In this document: in pieces, positions 56,800-64,000 of the stretch | Layout: every line of letters begins with the position of its first letter | Position numbering within the stretch: the stretch's first letter is position 1 | DNA from: Avena insularis | Taxonomy: Eukaryota > Streptophyta > Magnoliopsida > Poales > Poaceae | NCBI GenBank assembly: GCA_023614405.1 | Contig: CM042694.1 | Location: 479,915,392 to 479,979,391, forward strand | Direction: 5' to 3' | Length of the DNA stretch: 64,000 bases | Notes under the pieces: generated by a model | Database searches by the model: none | Seen by the model: only the letters and a program-made list of their open reading frames with translations | What the model was told of the DNA's origin: nothing | Translations under genes and position numbers: made by a program

Positions 56800-58673
56800 A
56801 CTCCCCACAAGCTTAGACTTCGCTTGTCCCCAAGCGAAACTGAGCTCAATAAACATGGCCTCAGGTTTATGGAGTGAAGAGTCGCTAAAAGAATACGGAC
56901 AAGAAGCATCACATTCATCAAATACATAGATCATAATAGAAGACAACTCACTATTATATAACTCAACTTGCAATGAGTAAAGGAAACACAATAAAGATAC
57001 ATAAAGATAATCATAATTGGTAATGGCAAACTTAGCTCTTGGTCGAAGAATAGTTGATAATTTGCTAGAGTTCACAAATAACTGGTTTTTCAATGATAGC
57101 TTTCAAAGTAGTAAACATCAAGATAAGAGCAATGTGCAAAACAAGGAACATAAGAAACATGATTTGAATAAATCATCATATGAATGAATGAAACACAACA
57201 ACTCAAAATACTTCCTAAGATAGAAGGGAATAGGTTTACTGACTCAACTACAAAGTAAAAGAAAGGGCCCTTCGCAGAGGGAAGTAGGGATTGCAAGTCT
57301 CATAAAGAGCTCCCAAAAATTATGATACTTACTAGCTTTCAGCTCTCATTGCCCCTATCATAGGAATCTTTTGGTGATTAAGGTTAAAGTGACACGACTA
57401 AGAGGATATGCTTGACAAGTTATAAGTTGAAATCTCATGCCCCTTACTTATGAGTACCGAACCTCATGCTACTCAACTTCAGTCACGAGTAAGCTCTTGT
57501 CATTGTAAATACACATGTATCATTGAGAACCGCCAACGGGGTACCCCTTGCACATGACACAGGAGCTATCCCATAATTAAAATGACAAGGCAAGCAGACA
57601 GTGAGCATCTCAGCGATCTTTTTATTTGCTATTTGCATAGGTTTTTATTGAGGATGCTTCATAGAATGCTCACTATAGTTATGCTGCAAGTTTCCACCAT
57701 GATTAGGCATGGCTTAGGCTAGCGGCCCAGGCGTTTCTCTAACACACATATAAACTCCATGATCTTACAAGTTCCACTTTTATTTCACACCGCCGGGATC
57801 CATAAGCAAAAGAATCATGATATCAACTAGGTACAAGTACCAAATGAAGTGTTGAAAGAGGTCCCCATGATACATGGTTCTGCTAACTTCAACTCATAAA
57901 GCGCAAGCATATACGCAACAAAGAAGGACCCAATGGTTCAGGTTTATTAAATGCAAGAAAGTAAGGTGTGCCATCAAGTTCGTGAGAGCTTTAATCACTA
58001 ATTTTCACATAACAAGTTTAATTTGGGAGGTAGATAAAACAAGAATTTACTTGGAATAGCAATAATGATAATAGTTAGGTATGGTGGACACAAATGGCAA
58101 ATGTTTTGGTTTAAAGGAGTGGATGCACGAGAAGAATTCCCTCTCAGTACAGGTTTTTGGCTAGCAAGGCTGGGTAGCAAGTACAAGAGTTGAAGGAAAC
58201 AGACAAAGATACAAGTGATAAAAACAAACATGCAATCTTCCTTGGAAGCACAAAAGACTTAACTAGAGAATACTAGACTTATGAGCAAATCAAGAAAGAA
58301 AGATGATGAAATTATTTTTCTTTAGGGTACTTTTATCTTTTTCATTCAACTCTCAAAAATAGTGTTGCTACTGAACCGAGCCAGGTTTGCCAAAACCAAC
58401 TAAATTAACTCAATGATCCTAGAGTGATACCAATACTAACAACAAGATCAATCATATAACCACGAATTGAAAACTAATATAAGCTATGCAAAAGAGTAAA
58501 TGATAGAACTTCTCATTAATATTCCATAACGGTAACTCACACCAAGGGATACATATCTAACGAGAGAGGGGACACTTCCATAATGCAAACCATACTACAT
58601 AATAAATCCTCTATTCATGATATGACTCTACTAATAAGGTAAAAATATGGAAGATAGTGATGTGATACCGCGG
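56800..58673 (-). other. PPT and noncoding 3' region of element B
   Basis: The PPT is the complement of 56800-56814 (AAGCTTGTGGGGAGT). The remaining 1.85 kb matches 12283-14212 of A, with local rearrangement around 57420-57800. No ORF supported. Confidence 0.7.
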
Positions 58674-58690
58674 CACTCCCCCAAGCTTGG
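58674..58690 (-). other. internal PPT-like motif of element B
   Basis: The minus strand reads CCAAGCTTGGGGGAGTG, identical to the motif at 14213-14229 in A and about 35 bp after the ORF3 stop. Confidence 0.5.
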
Positions 58691-58724
58691 AACAAACCAA
58701 GGGGATGCCAAACCTGATGACGAA

Positions 58725-59225
58725 TTACTCCTTCGGTGGTGGTGGTATCCTCTCATCTTCGTCCGTCTTCCAGGGTAGGGGCTTCCCATCAACAAAGGAC
58801 ATCATGGTTTCCAACATCCTGAAACTTGCAGCAGCACTTATGCGTTTAAACCTAGCCTCATACTCACAGTTTTGATTTTGAATGTCATAGAATTGTGCTT
58901 GCAGTTCGTTGGTTGTTTGGCGGAGTGAGAATACTTCGTCTTTGAGTTTAGCAGTCTCCTTTTGGTGCTCGGTGATGAGTTCGGAACAGATCTTATGGAT
59001 GATATCCACTTCGCGCTCCGCCATCTTCTTGTACCTAAAGACTTCTTGCTCCAGTGCTTCCATCCTGTCCTCCAGACTTCCTTCACCTTTAGGGCCTTGA
59101 ACCTCTTTAATTCGGACCTCCCCATCTTCGAGCAACAACTCCTTGGGATGAATCTTCAACTCTCTCATGTATGGGTTGATGATATCTTCTAAGGAATCTC
59201 CCTCGACTGATCCAGTGGAAGACAT
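58725..59225 (-). CDS. third ORF of element B (166 aa, long coiled-coil)
   Basis: An open frame of 166 codons downstream of integrase. It starts MSSTGSVEGDSLEDIINP; residues about 45-135 are strongly heptad-like (EDRMEALEQEVFRYKK, then KLKDEVFSLRQTTNELQ); it ends DEDERIPPPPKE. No signal peptide, transmembrane segment or enzyme motif, so it is not a classical env. It shares the upstream leader and the PPPKE end with ORF3 of A, while the bodies differ. It was maintained open although other frames of B have decayed, which hints at recent function. Known Athila third ORFs are usually described as env-like; this one is not clearly so. Confidence 0.6.
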   Translation of the reverse strand: MSSTGSVEGDSLEDIINPYMRELKIHPKELLLEDGEVRIKEVQGPKGEGSLEDRMEALEQEVFRYKKMAEREVDIIHKICSELITEHQKETAKLKDEVFSLRQTTNELQAQFYDIQNQNCEYEARFKRISAAASFRMLETMMSFVDGKPLPWKTDEDERIPPPPKE

Positions 59226-59250
59226 TGTGGCTTCAAATCTGGGATTCTAC

Positions 59251-59267
59251 CTGGCAGAAACAGATTA
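59251..59267 (-). promoter_or_regulatory. candidate splice acceptor before ORF3 (element B)
   Basis: The minus strand reads TTTAATCTGTTTCTGCCAG, 26 nt before the ORF3 ATG; same position and core (TCTGCCAG) as in element A. Confidence 0.4.
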
Positions 59268-59562
59268 AAACAAAAACAAGACAAAAACACGATAAACGAA
59301 CCTCGGAAGATCCGGGGGGTATATATTACGAAGTTTTGTAACAAGAGGAAGGTACTGGGTGAAAACGGGTCGGAGGCAGAGTCTGGGGTGGCCTCACCAC
59401 CTGGTGGCATGGCCTAGGGTGGGCCCACGCCACAGGGTGGTGTGGGCCACCCTGGCTCTGTTTCCGTCCCTTTTTCGCTTCGTAACTTTCCTTATTGACT
59501 AAAAACTGCAAAAATATAGTTGGATTGTATTTTCGCGGAACTTTTCTTACCAGAGCTGTTAC

Positions 59563-60507
59563 CTATTTGAAAACAAACTCTGCAGGTCTCTGAATTTGGT
59601 CCTTGATGAATTTCTTCGGAGTTATAACTTGAAAGGCATCAACATCTTCATTGTAAGAATCTCCAGCAATATAGTGTTTGAGTCGCTGCCCATTCACTAC
59701 TTGTGTAGTATTATCTTTTAAAGAAGAAATTTGTATTGCTCCTGAACGGTATACTTCTTCTATAATGAAAGGTCCTTCCCATTTTGACAGTAGCTTTCCT
59801 GCAAAAAATCTGAGACGAGACCTATACAATAGAACTTTCTCACCAACATGAAATTCTCTCTTAAGTATTCGCTTGTCATGCCATCTTTTAAATTTTTCCT
59901 TAAAGAGCCTAGCATTTTCATAGGCTTCACTCCTCCATTCATCTAAAGAACTTAAGTCAAATAATCTTTTCTCACCAGCGAGCTTACAATCTCTATTTAG
60001 TTCTTTAACCGCTAAAGAAGCTTTGTGTTCTAATTCTAAGGGTAGGTGACAAGCTTTCCCATAAACCATTTTATAAGGAGACATCCCCATAGGATTTTTA
60101 TAAGCAGTTCTATAAGCCCATAAAGCATCATTCAACTTTTTAGCCCAGTTTTTTCTTGATCTATTAACAGTCTTTTGCAAGATGGATTTAATTTCTCTAT
60201 TTGATAACTCTACTTGCCCGCTAGTTTGGGGGTGATAAGCTGAAGCAATTCTGTGATTAACATCATATTTAGCAAGGGTCTTTCTAAAACCACCATGAAT
60301 GAAATGAGAACCCCCATCAGTCATGAGATACCTAGGCACTCCAAACCTAGGAAAGATAGCATCCTTAAGCATTTTTAGAGAAGTCTCCCCGTCAGCACTC
60401 TTTGTAGGAATAGCTTCTACCCACTTAGTAACATAATCAACGGCAACAAGAATATGAGTGTAACCTTTTGAAGGAGGGAAAGGACCCATAAAGTCGAATC
60501 CCAGCAA
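59563..60507 (-). CDS. integrase catalytic and C-terminal domains of element B
   Basis: An open frame of 314 codons. The catalytic triad is intact: FDFMGPFPPSKGYTH, LMTDGGSHFIHGG and SGQVELSNREIK. C-terminal family words include LNDALWAYRTAYKNPMGM, YGKACHLPLELEHKA, LLYRSRLRFFAGKL and KWEGPFIIEEVYRSGAIQI. It ends IQRPAEFVFK. Integrase inserts element cDNA into the genome; the zinc domain lies in the adjacent upstream frame (near 60540-60700). The frame is separated from RT/RNase H by a break near 60520. Confidence 0.85.
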   Translation of the reverse strand: MLGFDFMGPFPPSKGYTHILVAVDYVTKWVEAIPTKSADGETSLKMLKDAIFPRFGVPRYLMTDGGSHFIHGGFRKTLAKYDVNHRIASAYHPQTSGQVELSNREIKSILQKTVNRSRKNWAKKLNDALWAYRTAYKNPMGMSPYKMVYGKACHLPLELEHKASLAVKELNRDCKLAGEKRLFDLSSLDEWRSEAYENARLFKEKFKRWHDKRILKREFHVGEKVLLYRSRLRFFAGKLLSKWEGPFIIEEVYRSGAIQISSLKDNTTQVVNGQRLKHYIAGDSYNEDVDAFQVITPKKFIKDQIQRPAEFVFK

Positions 60508-60535
60508 TCAAAAGGTTCAATAACTAGAGAGTAGT

Positions 60536-61573
60536 TCATAGGCATTTCATTGTGTCTAGAAATATTACCAACACGCTGACATTCATCACAAGATAAAACA
60601 AATTTTCTTGCATCTTTAAAAAGGGTAGGCTAGTAGAAACCTGATTGTAGCACCTTTTGTGCAGTTCTATCTCCTGCATGATGTCCTCCATAAGCACTAC
60701 CATGAAATTTCGCAATATCTCCTTTTGTTCATATTCTGAAACACATCTTCGCATAATAACATCCACTCCTTCTTTGTATAAGTGTGGGTCATCCCAAAAA
60801 TAATGCCTCAAATCATAGAAGAACTTCCTTCTTTGCTGAGCTCTAAAAGTTGGGGGCAAATACTTGGAGACAATAAAGTTAGCATAATCAGCGTACCAAG
60901 GGCTCCCTCGCGAGCTAACCCCTACTGCAGCTAACTGTTCATTTGGGAAACTATCATTAACAGGCATAGGGTCAAAAGAGATGTTTTCCAATCGAGATAA
61001 ATTATCTGCTACAGCGTTTTCAGCACCCTTCCTATCTACTATATGTAGATCAAACTCTTGCAAAAGTAGCACCCATCTAATAAGCCTAGGCTTAGCGTCC
61101 TTCTTTGTCATAAGGTACTTAATAGCAGCATGATCAGTATGAATGGTGACTTTTGAGTCTACAATATAGGGTCTAAACTTATCACAAGCAAAAACAACAG
61201 CTAGAAATTCCTTTTCAGTAGTAGCATAATTCCTTTGAGCGGCGTCTAGAGTCTTACTAGCATAATGGATAACATTTAACTTTTTATCTATACGTTGCCC
61301 AAGGACAGCACCTACAGCAAAATCACTAGCATCACACATTATTTCAAAGGGTAAACTCCAATCAGGTGGTTGAACAATAGGGGTTGTAGTTAAAGCCTTC
61401 TTAAGAGTTTCAAAAGCTTCCTTACAATCATCATCAAAAATGAAGGGTACATCTTTTTGAAGAAGATTAGTAAGGGGTTTTGATACCCTAGAAAAGTCTT
61501 TAATAAACCTTCCATAGAAACCAGCATGACCAAGGATACTACGAATACCTTTGATGTCTCTTGGGCATGGCAT
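60536..61573 (-). pseudogene. RT C-terminal part, RNase H and integrase zinc region of element B
   Basis: 345 codons: RT connection ([31 protein letters not shown]), the RNase H domain beginning [18 protein letters not shown], then [19 protein letters not shown] and [12 protein letters not shown]; then the tether and degraded zinc region ([14 protein letters not shown], out of frame after [10 protein letters not shown]). RNase H Asp, Glu and Asp residues are present. Frame breaks at both ends. Confidence 0.85.
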
Positions 61574-61606
61574 CTTCTCAATTGCCTCAACCTTAGCTCT
61601 ATAAAC

Positions 61607-62008
61607 TTATATGCCTCTTTCAGAGACTTTATGCCCAAGGACAATCCCTTCATTAACCATGAAGTGGCATTTCTCCCAATTAAGAACAAGATTAGTTTCT
61701 TCACATCTCTGCAAAACTTTATCAAGGTTGTGCAGACAATTATCAAAAGAAGTTCCATAGACAGAAAAGTCATCCATGAACACTTCTACAATTTCCTCAC
61801 AAAAACCATGAAAGATAGCATACATGCACCTTTGAAAAGTAGCAGGAGCATTACATAAACCAAAAGGCATACGTCTATAAGCATAAGTTCCATAAGGGCA
61901 AGTAAAAGTAGTTTTTTCTTGATCTTGTTGTTTAACAGCAATTTGAGAGAAACCAGAATAACCATCAAGAAAACAAAAATGGGTCTTTTTAGACAACCTT
62001 TCCAACAT
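61607..62008 (-). pseudogene. reverse transcriptase core of element B
   Basis: 133 codons: FCFLDGYSGFSQIAVKQQ, TFTCPYGTYAYRRMPFGL, CNAPATFQRCMYAIF and the catalytic box VFMDDFSVYG, then CEETNLVLNWEKCHFMV and GIVLGHKVSERGI. The first catalytic Asp (LDGYSG) and the DD pair are present. Frameshifts near 61605 and 62060 separate it from its neighbours. Confidence 0.85.
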
Positions 62009-62093
62009 TTGATCAATAAAAGGAAGCGGGTAATGATCTTTCTTAGTAACTTTATTGAATTTTTAAAATCAATGCACATCCTATAACCTACTA

Positions 62094-63260
62094 CTATTCT
62101 TTGAGGAATAAGCTCATCATTATCATTAGGAAGAACGGTAATATACCTCCTTTTTTAGGAACACAATGAACAGGACTAACCCATTCACTGTCAGCAATAG
62201 GGTAAATAATACCAGCATCAAGGAGTTTCAATACCTCATTCCTTACCACTTCCTTCATCCTAGGATTTAAACGTTGTTGGTGCTCTACTACTGGCTTTGC
62301 ATCTGGTTCTATGTTGATATAATGCTGACATATAGTAGGTGAAATCCCTTTTAAATCATCCAGAGTATAGCCCATAGCTCCTCGGTGTTTCCTCAAAACC
62401 TCCAATAACCTTTCTTCGTCCTTCCCTGAAAGTTTAGCGCTAATAATAACAGGATATATCTTTTTATCATCAATATAAGCATATGTAAGATCATCAGGGA
62501 TATGTTTTAGATCGAAGACCGGATCCTTTTTAGGTGGCATCGTGGTACCCAAGTCTTCTACAAGCAAGTTATGCTTAAGCATCTTAGGTTGATCACGGAG
62601 AATCCTGTCAATCTCATTCCTTTCTTCCATGAAGATTTCACTTTCATGATCTTCCATAAATTGCTGCAAAGCATTGTTAGGAGCAAGAGAAATAGAAGCA
62701 AGTTGTTCAACTCTAAAATCCTCATTATGGGTTTCCTCTTTGCAAGGTTCTTTAGCAAATTTCAAAAAATTAAACTCATAAGATTCCCCATCAAACTTAG
62801 TCAAGATTTTCTCCCTCTTGCAATCAATAATAGCTCCAAAAGTACTCAAGAAAGGTCTACCAAAAATGATAGAATAAGTTTTACTAGCAGCTGAACCAAG
62901 TACTAGAAAATCAGCAGGGTACTTAATCTTACCGCAAAGAACTTCCACGTCTCGTACAATACCAATTGGAGAGATGGTCTCTCTATTAGCAAGGTGAATA
63001 ACCACATCAATCTCTTCCAACTCGCAAGGACTGATTTCATGCATAATTTCTCTGTAAAACTCATAAGGAATAACACTGGAACTTGCACCAATATCACATA
63101 AACCATAATAACAATGATCACCAATTCTAACAGAAAGCACGGGAACACTAGCCTTTTTAGTTCTATTAGGATGTGAAACAATATTAGAAGAATCCTCACA
63201 AAAGACTATGTGCCCATCTTCTATGCTTTTAGTGACAAGGTCTTTCACAATTGCTACCAC
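62094..63260 (-). pseudogene. protease and RT N-terminal part of element B
   Basis: 388 codons. The protease is SVRIGDHCYYGLCDIGASSS with FGRPFLSTFGAIIDCKRE. RT begins with DDLKGISPTICQHYINIE, QQRLNPRMKEVVRNEVLKL and SEWVSPVHCVPKKGG, then the frame is lost near 62145 just before the fingers end. The active-site Asp of the protease is intact here, unlike in elements A and D. Confidence 0.85.
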
Positions 63261-63271
63261 AGGTTCAATGT

Positions 63272-63865
63272 TTATTTGTTCATCAGGTTTCTGCTTCTCT
63301 TTTCACTTTTGGTGATTACATTAGTTATCATAGGATGGTCCTTTACCTTTTCCGGAAGGAATCTTCTCGATATAAGGTTCGGGTAAGATGGGATCAATAA
63401 TGCAATACTCAGCACTCCCAATAGGAACATAGTCAACAATATCTTTGTAAGGTGCATGGTATTTATTCCATCCCCTTTTTGGAATTTCGATATAGGAAGC
63501 AAAAGATCTAAAGCAATTCGTAATAACTTGCAAATCAAGACCATAAACATTACTAATATTTTGAAAGTCATCAGTTCCCATAAAAGATTCAATGCATTCT
63601 TAACTTGATCTGTAGTAATACCTGCACACTTGAACAACCCGCATAATTCATGTATAAAGAGTAAATGATCACCGGGATGGACAATTCCATCCCCAACATA
63701 GTAGTTATCCATAACACGATCAATAATTCTTATGGGTATTTTGAAAACATCATTCTCAGCAGGTGGTGGCTTATCTACTACCTTAGCAGCGGTAGTAGCA
63801 TTACCAAATAAGAAACTCAGCGAATTATCCATAACGAAAATAAAGCAACTAACAGAAGTAAACAA
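63272..63865 (-). pseudogene. gag of element B with internal deletion
   Basis: Starts like A gag (MFTSVSCFIFVMDNSLSF, then MDNYYVGDGIVHPGDHLL and HELCGLFKCAGITTDQVK), then jumps near 63600 to the region matching A only after YECFESFIGTDDF, out of frame. The missing part corresponds to about 440 bp of A (16350-16788) and holds the capsid core. The downstream gag tail survives in frame at 63321-63581. Confidence 0.8.
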
Positions 63866-63918
63866 TACTCACAGTAGAAGTTTCCTTTACCAATTCCACT
63901 CTCCAATAGCGCTTCACT

Positions 63919-63936
63919 CCCCGGCAACGGTGCCAG
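63919..63936 (-). other. primer binding site of element B (tRNA-Asp type)
   Basis: The plus strand is TCCCCGGCAACGGTGCCA, one mismatch to the tRNA end seen perfectly in A, 10 bp from the 5' LTR. Confidence 0.8.
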
Positions 63937-63946
63937 AAAATAGTCT

Positions 63947-64000
63947 TGATGACCCACAAGTATAGGGGGTGTATCGCAGTATTTTCGATAAGTAAGAGTG
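63947..64000 (-). repeat. 5' LTR of element B (first 54 bp)
   Basis: Starts TGATGACCCACAAGTATAGG and continues past the window end; matches the start of 55302-56799. Confidence 0.85.

Larger units (their letters stand above)
55302..64000 (-). mobile_element. Athila-type element B, pol-bearing, cut by the window end
   Basis: 3' LTR 55302-56799, 5' LTR from 63947 to beyond the window. Minus-strand order: PBS (63919-63936), gag with a large deletion, protease, RT, RNase H, integrase, leader with acceptor-like site, ORF3 (58725-59225), internal PPT (58674-58690), noncoding region, PPT, 3' LTR. The flank next to the 3' LTR is gagcc (55297-55301); its TSD partner is outside. LTR and 3' region are of the same family as element A. 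Confidence 0.88.

Noticed and set aside
1..64000. CRISPR arrays, operons, rRNA or bacterial features
   Set aside because: No regularly spaced short repeats, no clustered same-strand cellular genes and no rRNA; the sequence is plant nuclear DNA.

Overview
The window is a piece of a large, repeat-dense grass genome, most likely a cool-season (Pooideae) grass. Three things point there: nested Ty1-copia (Angela/BARE-like and Retrofit/Ale-like) and Ty3-gypsy (Athila and Tat-like) LTR retrotransposons; a single low-copy gene with a GC-rich, CT-rich leader and a GC-rich first exon; and no bacterial gene structure. About 90% of the 64 kb is mobile DNA. Nearly all elements lie on the minus strand.

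Layout. (1) 1-6170: 5' two thirds of an Angela-like copia element (LTR 4521-6170; gag, PR, INT, RT toward position 1). It is inserted in a long LTR (6171-9587), which is itself inserted in the protease gene of a Tat-like gypsy element E (9588-21595). E is also split inside its gag by a complete Athila-type element A (10759-18558, TSD tcaat). (2) 21131-22267: tandem duplication of the E LTR tail plus flank, then about 2 kb of AT-rich DNA with degenerate repeats. (3) 24269-29351: complete but dead Retrofit-type copia element H (161-bp LTRs, TSD aatta), with a small poly-A retroposon in its 5' LTR. (4) 29855-33926 (+): the only cellular gene, a 12-exon ARID DNA-binding protein with a C-terminal HSP20-like domain; 474 codons assembled in frame. 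(5) 34321-36948: a recent 1314-bp tandem duplication joining the gene's 3' flank to a LINE, whose RT continues to about 38770. (6) 39.5-55.3 kb: a Tat-like gypsy element C, split by Athila-type element D (42450-54725, TSD tgtgc), whose LTR is split by a 4.1-kb solo-LTR-like insertion G (43458-47585, TSD tacat). (7) 55302-64000: Athila-type element B, cut by the window end and inserted in C.

How the elements relate. A and B share LTRs, tRNA-Asp-type PBS, an internal second polypurine tract, a 2-kb noncoding 3' region and a small third ORF. B keeps pol (PR, RT, RNase H, INT) but has lost the core of gag; A keeps gag but has lost pol. D belongs to a different LTR family, yet carries the same noncoding block that replaces pol in A. 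This looks like a modular autonomous/non-autonomous Athila system, and it is the most interesting part of the window.

Coordinates of LTR ends and TSDs were read directly. Family names are from recall of motifs and have not been checked by any search.
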